5,079 nt of DNA from contig JAJTBL010000150.1 of assembly GCA_021286925.1 (NCBI GenBank), positions 1 to 5,079 on the forward strand, in the 5' to 3' direction. A program made the position numbers and the translations under genes. Positions 1 to 4,336 of this stretch are shown here, piece by piece. Below the pieces are notes generated by a model. The model worked only from the letters and a program-made list of their open reading frames with translations. It was not told the origin of the DNA and did no database searches. The stretch's first letter is position 1, and the number at the start of each line of letters is the position of its first letter. The DNA comes from Spirochaetia bacterium (lineage in GTDB: Bacteria; Spirochaetota; Spirochaetia; Treponematales; Rectinemataceae).

Positions 1-389
1 TCATCGGAATCCGGATTTTTTCGGCGTTGCTGAACTCGGCGAACCTTGCGAGCACTGCGGCGTCCGAACTGGCGTCGGCAGGTATCCCCGCAATTCTGGT
101 TATCGCCGTGCTCCCTTTCATCGCCGGCCTTGTAACGGGCGTCGGTTTTGGGTATGTCGGCCTTTCCTTTCCTATTGTGATTGGCCTCATCCCGACTGTC
201 ACAGGGTTGCCGTATCTTGCAGGTATTGCCATGGCTGGCGGTTTCGGATATGCCGGTATGATGCTGTCTTCCTTGCATGTCTGCATGGTGGTAACCGCAG
301 AGCATTTCAGCATCGGTCTGCCGGCAACAATCAGGAAATTTGCCGTTCCGCTTCTAATTTTTATTGGTGTTTTGCTGGCTTATGTGTGA
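1..389 (+). CDS. DUF401-family integral membrane protein, C-terminal part
   Basis: The reading frame is open from the left edge (first full codon at position 3) and ends with TGA at 387-389, so only the last ~128 residues of a protein normally over 400 residues long are present. They are hydrophobic, with about three membrane segments: one around ILVIAVLPFIAGLVTG, one around LAGIAMAGGFGYAGMM, and one at the extreme C-terminus (PLLIFIGVLLAYV). The Gly-rich patterns PFIAGLVTGVGFGYVGLSFP and GFGYAGMMLSSLHVCMVVT, followed by an HFS segment, match my recollection of the end of DUF401 proteins, which are inner-membrane proteins of unknown substrate resembling anion or organic-acid permeases. The transport role is inference from that resemblance. 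A TTG at position 27 is an internal codon, not the start. The gene converges on the minus-strand gene at 468-949. Confidence 0.75.
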   Translation, partial: IGIRIFSALLNSANLASTAASELASAGIPAILVIAVLPFIAGLVTGVGFGYVGLSFPIVIGLIPTVTGLPYLAGIAMAGGFGYAGMMLSSLHVCMVVTAEHFSIGLPATIRKFAVPLLIFIGVLLAYV

Positions 390-412
390 ATTTAAACACT
401 TGTTTTACAATG

Positions 413-448
413 AAAAAGGCACACCCTTTTTAAAAAAGGATGTGCCTT
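413..448 (-). terminator. Rho-independent terminator, mainly for the minus-strand gene
   Basis: Positions 416-431 and 432-448 form an almost perfect hairpin (AAGGCACA..CCTTTTT against AAAAAAGG..TGTGCCTT). The single irregular pair, 424 with 440, is C-A on the plus strand but G-U on the minus strand. On the minus strand the hairpin is followed by five U residues (positions 417-413), whereas on the plus strand it is followed by AAAACTT with no U run. It therefore looks built to end transcripts of the minus-strand gene, about 20 bases past its stop. It may also weakly stop the convergent DUF401 transcript. Confidence 0.75.
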
Positions 449-467
449 AAAACTTCAGATTGTTTAT

Positions 468-949
468 TTATCTTACTGACAGCGTAATCACGATTGTGTC
501 GCTGTAATCACCTGCTGTGATAAAGGTAGCTGAAGGCCCGAATCTCAACTTGATAGTATATTCATTGCCAGCAAGGGCTGTTGCTGATTGTGAAGCGCTT
601 TCAACATCACTGTCGAGTTTGGTATCATCGATGAGACCCGAAATTGCGATCGTGTACGGAAGAGAATATGCGGGTCCCATTCCAGCTGAATACATTACCA
701 GTCCCCCATTCACAGAATGAACACGTATGTACCAGTTATTGAGGTTGCTGATAATCTTCAGCTTTCCGGCCGGTTCAAGGACAGTAGCTTCAGCTGCATT
801 GATATTTGTCGTTGGGAATGCTGGAACACTGATTGAAAGAAACCCATCAACCGTCACGGTTATCGGCATTGAACCTGATTCCGATGGTGCGGCTGATACC
901 GCCATGGCTGCCAGCAGGAGTACAGCGATGAAGAAAATGGCTTTTTCAT
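468..949 (-). CDS. Small exported beta-rich protein with a frameshift inside its signal peptide
   Basis: The uninterrupted frame runs from an ATG at 905 to TAA at 468 (145 residues). The Shine-Dalgarno AAGGAG (955-960) instead lies 5 nt before an ATG at 949. From that ATG the frame reads ATG AAA AAG CCA and stops at 860-862. One more A in the five-A run would give MKKAIFFIAVLLLAA joined to MAVSA, a textbook signal peptide (Lys-Lys, hydrophobic core, A-x-A-type site), and a 160-residue precursor. The original start is therefore probably 949, and the gene carries a one-base deletion, a sequencing error or a recoding site. The mature part is Ser/Thr/Ala-rich and predicted mostly beta, with a central NNWYIRVHS strand and a C-terminal GDYSDTIVITLSVR. 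That ending recalls spore-coat-U/DUF4402-like beta-sandwich surface proteins and similar small spirochaete exported proteins (resemblance only). No catalytic motif is visible. The protein is likely periplasmic or surface-located; its function is unknown. It has its own promoter (1121-1149) and terminator (413-448). Confidence 0.7.
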
Positions 950-1114
950 ATAAACTCCTTTTCCGCTTTTCGCGGATTGTTGATTTTGCCTGTCAGAAAG
1001 TGTTGTGAAAGGAACATATCCTCATCATGAGGCGCGCAGGAAACGGTGGCGCATAACTATGCACCGCAGAATGAGGATTTAGCTGTTTTTCACTTTTTAT
1101 CTGATAGGCGAAGT
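950..1114 (-). other. Long 5' leader with mutually complementary segments
   Basis: This stretch lies between the inferred transcription start (~1114, from the promoter at 1121-1149) and the ATG at 949. I see no gene in it. In the minus-strand RNA, ATCCTCAT (1078-1071) is perfectly complementary to ATGAGGAT (1025-1018), and this pair encloses CGGTG/CACCG and CATA/TATG pairings around 1044-1066. A competing local hairpin, CCTC-ATGAT-GAGG (1032-1020), uses part of the same right arm. Just before the ribosome site there is a small CCGC-GAAAA-GCGG hairpin (975-963). The leader could therefore switch between folds. It does not match any riboswitch consensus I recognise, and the dyads could instead be protein-binding sites. 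Confidence 0.35.
955..960 (-). promoter_or_regulatory. Shine-Dalgarno site that fixes the start at 949
   Basis: On the minus strand AAGGAG is followed by TTTAT and then ATG at 949, an ideal 5-nt spacing. No comparable site precedes the ATG at 905, which lies in the middle of an encoded hydrophobic signal-peptide core. This site is the main reason for placing the original start upstream and out of frame with the body of the gene. Confidence 0.75.
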
Positions 1115-1120
1115 GTTTCC

Positions 1121-1149
1121 ATTTTACTTTCATTATCGGAAGGCGTCAA
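1121..1149 (-). promoter_or_regulatory. Sigma70-type promoter for the exported protein gene
   Basis: On the minus strand there is TTGACG (1149-1144), a 17-base spacer and TAAAAT (1126-1121). Each hexamer matches the consensus at five of six positions. An 8-base T run overlaps and extends upstream of the -35 box, with more A/T-rich sequence beyond it, like an UP element. Transcription would start near 1114 and give a ~165-nt leader. It lies downstream of the DUF1836 stop, so the exported-protein gene can be expressed separately from DUF1836. Confidence 0.6.
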
Positions 1150-1237
1150 AAAAAATAGAAGGAAATTTGGAGATTTTGGAGAAAATGACATTTTTTTCAA
1201 GTTATGCGCTTTTAAACAATTCCCGGGCAATTCAGTT

Positions 1238-1795
1238 TTATCTGAGCAGGTCGATGATGCGTTCAGCAGCGAGGCTTCGAATGCTTCCCTCCAGAGCAAG
1301 CTTGAGCGCGAGCTCTCTGAGTTTTTCAGAAGCCCGGATTCTGTCCGCTGGATTTGCGCTTTCCAGACCTGCCAATTCGGTTCGGATTTCCGCCGCCACC
1401 GATTTGCCCGCCACATCAAGAACTGCTTGATAGCGCCCATACTGGTCGCGATGTGTCGCTTCTCCGGCCTTTTCATCGAGCAAAGTCCGGATATCCTGGA
1501 CAGACAGCGATTTTTTGAGCGTCATAATCATGATGAGGAGGGCTAGATGCTCCTGGGAATATTTCTTTCCCTCAGCCCGCGGAATGACATTGGCTTTTGC
1601 ATAATTGTTGATCATCGAAGGTGTGATCTTCTGGTCCTCATGCAGGGCGTAAAATGGCTCGATAAGACGAGTCAGATAGCTGATTACCTGATCCATGTAC
1701 AGGCCGATGTCCGGCAGCTTATCCCAGTCGGGCGCGTTCATGCCCTCAAGCACACCGATATACTCTGTAATCGCTTGTTTCTGCAAATCTTCCAT
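1238..1795 (-). CDS. DUF1836 domain protein, probable helix-turn-helix regulator
   Basis: This 185-residue protein starts at an ATG preceded by AGGAG with 8-nt spacing and ends with TAA. The N-terminal two thirds carry DUF1836 hallmarks: LPDIGLYMDQVISYL at ~27-41, KITPSMINNYAKANVIP at ~57-72, and GKKYSQEHLALLIMI at ~76-90. The middle part resembles a MerR-like winged helix-turn-helix, with MINNYAK as the candidate recognition region. This supports DNA binding, although the family has no firmly established function that I know of. The C-terminal third (~130-185) is charged, helical and rich in Ala/Leu/Arg/Glu, and could mediate oligomerisation. There is no signal peptide or membrane segment, so it should be cytoplasmic. 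It is divergent from the SGNH hydrolase gene across a dyad-rich gap, the classic arrangement for a regulator controlling itself and its neighbour (inference). DUF1836 is mainly known from Firmicutes, so lateral acquisition is possible if the host is a spirochaete. No convincing terminator follows it. Confidence 0.8.
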   Translation of the reverse strand: MEDLQKQAITEYIGVLEGMNAPDWDKLPDIGLYMDQVISYLTRLIEPFYALHEDQKITPSMINNYAKANVIPRAEGKKYSQEHLALLIMIMTLKKSLSVQDIRTLLDEKAGEATHRDQYGRYQAVLDVAGKSVAAEIRTELAGLESANPADRIRASEKLRELALKLALEGSIRSLAAERIIDLLR

Positions 1796-1830
1796 GGGGT
1801 GAACTCCTGTTGTATGGATCGTATCAGACG

Positions 1831-1860
1831 ATAATAAAAATTACAAGATATGGTATTGAA
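1831..1860 (-). promoter_or_regulatory. Possible promoter for the DUF1836 gene
   Basis: Read on the minus strand, TTCAAT (1860-1855) and TATTAT (1836-1831) are separated by 18 bases. The -10 box matches the consensus at five of six positions and the -35 box at three of six. Transcription would start near 1824, about 28 bases before the start codon. The -35 box lies inside the left arm of the long inverted repeat (1848-1862), so a protein bound there would be expected to affect this promoter. Confidence 0.4.
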
Positions 1861-1864
1861 TAGC

Positions 1865-1893
1865 TTGACATATGGTTGACTCTGAAATATGTT
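1865..1893 (+). promoter_or_regulatory. Sigma70-type promoter for the SGNH hydrolase gene
   Basis: There is a perfect TTGACA (1865-1870), then a 17-base spacer, then TATGTT (1888-1893), which matches the -10 consensus at four of six positions. Transcription would start near 1900, about 45 bases before the start codon. A second -35-like box, TTGACT, lies at 1876-1881. The -10 box overlaps the left half of the perfect dyad at 1889-1907, which suggests repression by steric block. Confidence 0.55.
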
Positions 1894-1907
1894 ATTCGTA
1901 ATAACAT
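1889..1907. promoter_or_regulatory. Perfect dyad, probable operator over the hydrolase promoter
   Basis: ATGTTATT (1889-1896), a CGT spacer and AATAACAT (1900-1907) make a perfect 8-bp inverted repeat with a 3-bp centre, a typical size for a dimeric helix-turn-helix protein. It overlaps the -10 box and the predicted start point of the plus-strand promoter, and sits near the middle of the larger inverted repeat. No U run follows, so it is not a terminator. DUF1836 is the obvious candidate ligand (inference). Confidence 0.5.
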
Positions 1908-1933
1908 TATGTGTTATTGAATACCATATTTGC

Positions 1934-1938
1934 GGAGG
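1934..1938 (+). promoter_or_regulatory. Shine-Dalgarno site that sets the hydrolase start
   Basis: GGAGG lies 6 nt before the ATG at 1945. This makes 1945 the start rather than the in-frame TTG at 1930, which lies upstream of the ribosome site and inside the inverted-repeat arm. Confidence 0.75.
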
Positions 1939-1944
1939 TGCAGC

Positions 1945-2649
1945 ATGTACGCCCGGGAAGTTTTTCTGTTCGGTGACTCGATTGCCCGCGGAATAATGCT
2001 TGATACCAACGGTTCCTATAAACCCTTTGCTGATTGCTTTGCAGTCAGAACTGCCGATGAATTAGGGTACCGGCTGATCAACAAGGCACGCTTCGGCTGT
2101 ACGATTTCAAAAGGACTGGACATCATCAAACGGAGCATCCTCGGACTGGGAAAAGCGCCGCAGGATTCCGAGCCTAAAAAGCTGGCATTTCTGGAGTTTG
2201 GCGGCAATGACTGCGATTTTCGATGGGACGAAGTTGCAGCGCATCCGCAGGCTGAGCATCTGCCCAATACGCCGCCTGAGCAGTTCCGCCAGCTTTACCG
2301 CGAATCAATCGACATCCTCCGCGGAAGCGGCTACACGCCTGTCCTGCTCACCCTGCCTCCTTTAAATGCCGAGCGGTATTTCGACTGGTTTACGCGAACA
2401 GGACTCAATCGAGCCGCCATCCTCGGCTGGCTGGGCGATGTGCAATTTATTTACCGCTGGCACGAGAGTTATTCGAATTCGATTTGGCAGATCGGGGAAC
2501 ATGAACACTGTGTTGTCCTGGATATCAGAAGCGCCTTTCTGAAGCGCCGCGCCTATGATAATCTGCTCTGCCTCGATGGAATACATCCAAATTCTGCCGG
2601 CCATGAGCTGATCAAGCATGAAATTCTTGCATATGCGAATGGAATGTAA
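1945..2649 (+). CDS. SGNH/GDSL-family hydrolase
   Basis: This 234-residue cytoplasmic protein has no signal peptide. All four SGNH blocks are visible. Block I is FGDSIARG with the nucleophile Ser12. The block II glycine is Gly51, in ARFGCTI. Block III is EFGGNDCDF with the oxyanion-hole Asn88. Block V is DGIHPNSAGH, with Asp211 and His214 completing the Ser-His-Asp set. The family includes esterases, lipases, acyl-thioesterases and carbohydrate esterases, so the fold predicts ester hydrolysis but not the substrate. The length is normal for a single-domain member. An insert at ~92-115 (WDEVAAHPQAEHLPNTPPEQF) and an aromatic segment at ~141-185 probably shape the acyl or sugar pocket. The lack of an export signal points to an intracellular substrate, such as a deacylation product or an acyl-thioester. 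It has its own promoter and probable operators, and is divergent from the DUF1836 gene. No clear terminator follows. Confidence 0.9.
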   Translation: MYAREVFLFGDSIARGIMLDTNGSYKPFADCFAVRTADELGYRLINKARFGCTISKGLDIIKRSILGLGKAPQDSEPKKLAFLEFGGNDCDFRWDEVAAHPQAEHLPNTPPEQFRQLYRESIDILRGSGYTPVLLTLPPLNAERYFDWFTRTGLNRAAILGWLGDVQFIYRWHESYSNSIWQIGEHEHCVVLDIRSAFLKRRAYDNLLCLDGIHPNSAGHELIKHEILAYANGM

Positions 2650-2695
2650 GACGCGTTTGAATGATAATTTTGCGTTATTTGGAGCAAAAACATGC

Positions 2696-2724
2696 AATAT
2701 TTCCTTATTATGTAAGAAAATATT
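2696..2724. repeat. AT-rich dyad downstream of the hydrolase gene
   Basis: AATATTTCCTTA (2696-2707) and TAAGAAAATATT (2713-2724) are inverted copies that match at 11 of 12 positions around a 5-base loop. The lone mismatch becomes a G-U pair on the minus strand. It lies about 47 bases past the hydrolase stop but is nearly all A/T and has no U run after it. It would be a poor intrinsic terminator and may instead protect a 3' end or bind a protein. Confidence 0.4.
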
Positions 2725-2736
2725 AGAATATTACGC

Positions 2737-2770
2737 TATATCTTGATATATTTCGCATATATTGACATAT
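2737..2770. repeat. Tandem AT-rich repeat overlapping the lipoprotein -35 box
   Basis: Two copies of a 12-base element, ATATCTTGATAT (2738-2749) and ATATATTGACAT (2757-2768), match at 10 of 12 positions and are 19 bp apart, close to two helical turns. The first sits inside the perfect dyad TATATC-TT-GATATA (2737-2750). The second contains the -35 hexamer of the promoter at 2762-2790. It could be a regulator binding site or a pair of tandem promoters. At this A/T content chance resemblance cannot be excluded. Confidence 0.35.
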
Positions 2771-2790
2771 CGGACTAAAAGTAATAAAAC
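2762..2790 (+). promoter_or_regulatory. Sigma70-type promoter for the lipoprotein gene
   Basis: A perfect TTGACA (2762-2767), a 17-base spacer and TAAAAC (2785-2790, four of six) lie upstream of the lipoprotein start. The expected transcription start is near 2797, giving an ~80-base leader. The strongly A/T-rich sequence before the -35 box resembles an UP element and fits an abundant product. Confidence 0.55.
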
Positions 2791-2875
2791 ATCAGCCGAT
2801 GACAGCAAAAAGGCAATATTTCGACATCGTAGATGCCAACTTGCCAAAAGTCTGTCAGGAAATTTCGGAGGATGT

Positions 2876-3478
2876 ATGAAAAATCTGAAGTATGTCGCTC
2901 TCGCGCTGGCCATGGTGCTTGCAGTTTCCTGCTCACCCAAGCTTCCGCAGAAAGATGTTGATGCGGCGAACGCTGCTCTGGCCGATGCTCAGAACGCCAA
3001 GGCTGATGTTTACGCTCCTGCTGAATTCCAGGCTGCGAACGATGCCAAAGCTGCTCTCGATGCTGAAATTGCCGCTCAGGAAGCCAAAACTTCCGGCAAG
3101 TCTTACAAGCAGACCACTGATCTTGCAAAAGCTCTCGCTGATGCTGCCAAGAAAGCCAAAGACGCTGCCGCTGCCAATATGGAAACTGCTAAGAATGATG
3201 CTGCAACCATGCTGACCGACGCACAGGCTCTCCTTGCGAAAGTAAAGGCTGAAGCTGAACTGGCTTCTAAAGACGCCAAGAAAGCTGCAAAGGCCAAGCT
3301 GAATGTTAAGGCGATTGCTGAGCAGGTTGCTTCCTACGAAACCGCTCTTGCTGACGCTCAGGCTGCCAACGACGCGCAGGACTATGCCGGCGCAAAAGAT
3401 AAGCTTACCGCTCTGAAAGACCAGATGGCCGCTACCCAGGCCAGCCTTGAGGCTGCTGGATTTACCGCTGCTAACTGA
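2876..3478 (+). CDS. Alanine-rich coiled-coil lipoprotein, DUF4398-like
   Basis: The protein is 200 residues long. The start is the ATG at 2876, with GGAGG at 2867-2871. It begins with a lipoprotein signal, MKNLKYVALALAMVLAVS followed by Cys19, the only cysteine in the protein and the likely acylation site. The lipobox (LAVSC) is slightly relaxed, as is common in spirochaetes. The mature part is almost entirely Ala, Lys, Asp, Glu and Gln with no Trp, and should be a long alpha-helical or coiled-coil rod. A unit near 34-60 (ALADAQ..YAPAEFQAANDAK) reappears near 157-181 (ALADAQAANDAQDYAGAKDK), a likely internal duplication. The YAPAEFQAA and DYAGAKDKL segments resemble DUF4398 envelope proteins, whose function is not established. 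It is probably anchored in a membrane facing the periplasm, as a spacer or envelope-stabilising element in the manner of Lpp (inference). It is monocistronic, with its own promoter and a strong terminator. The narrow codon choice (mostly GCT/GCC for Ala) suggests high expression. Confidence 0.8.
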   Translation: MKNLKYVALALAMVLAVSCSPKLPQKDVDAANAALADAQNAKADVYAPAEFQAANDAKAALDAEIAAQEAKTSGKSYKQTTDLAKALADAAKKAKDAAAANMETAKNDAATMLTDAQALLAKVKAEAELASKDAKKAAKAKLNVKAIAEQVASYETALADAQAANDAQDYAGAKDKLTALKDQMAATQASLEAAGFTAAN

Positions 3479-3510
3479 ATCTCATTAAAGAGTTTTAGCA
3501 AAACCCGTGA

Positions 3511-3546
3511 AAGCGGCTGTCCAACACTGGACAGCCGCTTTTTTTT
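3511..3546 (+). terminator. Strong Rho-independent terminator after the lipoprotein gene
   Basis: AAGCGGCTGTCCA (3511-3523), loop ACAC, and TGGACAGCCGCTT (3528-3540) form a perfect 13-bp stem followed by more Ts to 3546, making a continuous run of eight from 3539. It begins 32 bases past the lipoprotein stop and isolates that gene from the HTH-EIIA gene downstream. Confidence 0.95.
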
Positions 3547-3567
3547 GCGGTAAGGTATCAGTAAAAG

Positions 3568-3595
3568 TAGACAATAATCTTTCATTTTGGACAAT
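3568..3595 (+). promoter_or_regulatory. Weak candidate promoter for the HTH-EIIA operon
   Basis: TAGACA (3568-3573, five of six to the -35 consensus), a 16-base spacer and GACAAT (3590-3595, four of six) precede the gene, and the strong terminator just upstream means a promoter must lie in this gap. Both boxes fall within a direct repeat T(A/G)GACAAT at 3568-3575 and 3588-3595, 20 bp apart. The repeat could also be an activator or autoregulator site. Confidence 0.3.
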
Positions 3596-3615
3596 TTTAG
3601 ACCTTTGGAGGCGCG

Positions 3616-4326
3616 ATGAAGCTTTCAGTCAAGGAAGTTGCCCGGCTTTTCAATATTTCCGAGAAAACGGTATATCGTTGGATTCAGACTGACAATCTGC
3701 CTCATTATCGTATCGGCGGGCAGTACCGGTTCAGCTACTCGGAACTGCTGGAATGGGCAGCAATTCATGGAACGACTGTACAGTCAGATCTTTTCGCAGA
3801 AAGCGGAGAGCAGGCAGACAGCCCGGTCTCCATTGCTGACTCGATTGAACTGGGCGGTATTCATTACCGTATAGAAGGTAGTTCCAAAGAAGATATTCTT
3901 CGATCTGTCGTGTCATTGGTCAAACTGCCGGATGGAGTAAACCGGGATATATTTCTGCAATTTATTCTTGCTCGGGAGCGGCTGGGAACAACGGCGATCG
4001 GTGAAGGCATCGCGATTCCCCATGTGCGGAACCCTGTTGTTTTTCATTCTGAGCATCCGCAGGTGTCGCTCTTCTTTCTGGAAAAACCGGTTGATTTCGG
4101 CGCGCTCGACGGAATTCCCGTTTCAATTCTGTTTCTGATCATTTCTCCGAATATTGCAGGCCATTTGAAATTGCTCTCCCACCTTATGTTTGTTCTCAAG
4201 AATTCTGAAGTGCTGACGGTGCTGAAGGGCAACGGTACGCGGAATGAAATTCTTTCAGCAATCCGAAACGCAGAAGCAAGCTTTGTACAACCCGATCGGA
4301 CTGCTGGAATTCAAACTGCTTCCTGA
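3616..4326 (+). CDS. Helix-turn-helix / PTS EIIA (PtsN-type) fusion protein
   Basis: The protein is 236 residues long; the ATG follows GGAGG by 4 nt. Residues 1-50 form an excisionase/MerR-like DNA-binding domain (LSVKEVARLFNISEKTVYRWI, then LPHYRIGGQYRFSYSELLEW). A ~30-residue acidic linker follows. Residues ~75-225 are a PTS_EIIA_2 domain of the fructose/nitrogen-PTS type. GEGIAIPHVRNP carries the phospho-accepting His136, and AGHLKLLSHLM supplies the second conserved His183. Active-site residues are intact, so the domain can probably be phosphorylated by HPr-type proteins. There is no EIIB or EIIC domain and no transporter beside it, which favours a regulatory role: phosphorylation would tune DNA binding or a protein partner. 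The next gene starts 10 bases after its stop, and that gene's ribosome site overlaps the end of this stop codon. The two are therefore probably co-transcribed and translationally coupled. Known PtsN proteins influence potassium transport in enterobacteria, which makes a link to the cation-translocating neighbour plausible (inference). Confidence 0.88.
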   Translation: MKLSVKEVARLFNISEKTVYRWIQTDNLPHYRIGGQYRFSYSELLEWAAIHGTTVQSDLFAESGEQADSPVSIADSIELGGIHYRIEGSSKEDILRSVVSLVKLPDGVNRDIFLQFILARERLGTTAIGEGIAIPHVRNPVVFHSEHPQVSLFFLEKPVDFGALDGIPVSILFLIISPNIAGHLKLLSHLMFVLKNSEVLTVLKGNGTRNEILSAIRNAEASFVQPDRTAGIQTAS

Positions 4327-4336
4327 AGGAGCGGCT

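Larger units (their letters stand above)
1848..1929. repeat. Long-range inverted repeat flanking the divergent promoters
   Basis: ATATGGTATTGAATA at 1848-1862 is the reverse complement of TATTGAATACCATAT at 1915-1929 in 14 of 15 positions; only the central G differs. Each arm also contains TATTGAATA, itself a palindrome around its central G. The left arm covers the minus-strand -35 box and ends two bases before the plus-strand -35. The right arm lies in the hydrolase 5' untranslated region just before its Shine-Dalgarno site. Arm starts are 67 bp apart, which suits paired operator sites bridged by one regulator (inference). Confidence 0.65.

Noticed and set aside
727..1008. A 93-residue plus-strand open frame opposite the exported-protein gene
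   Set aside because: It is the antisense shadow of the signal-peptide region and lacks a ribosome site. The minus strand has promoter, ribosome site and terminator.
1217..1236. Palindrome around CCCGGG just past the DUF1836 stop as a terminator
   Set aside because: The arms are short, A/T-rich and bulged, with almost no loop if the CCCGGG pairs, and no U run follows on the minus strand.
1046..1546. A 166-residue plus-strand open frame overlapping the DUF1836 gene
   Set aside because: It runs antisense to a well-supported DUF1836 gene, has no Shine-Dalgarno site, and its Cys/Phe/Arg-rich translation has no recognisable domain. The first third covers the leader/promoter region of the minus-strand gene.
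1930..1944. Upstream TTG start for the SGNH hydrolase
   Set aside because: It precedes the GGAGG ribosome site, which points to the ATG at 1945. The added residues do not belong to the SGNH fold.
2661..2726. A 21-codon open frame after the hydrolase
   Set aside because: It has no ribosome binding site and its composition is that of AT-rich intergenic DNA. Its 3' end overlaps the dyad at 2696-2724.
2762..2875. N-terminal extension of the lipoprotein from a TTG at 2762
   Set aside because: That TTG is part of the TTGACA -35 box. The ATG at 2876 has a Shine-Dalgarno site and begins a proper lipoprotein signal.
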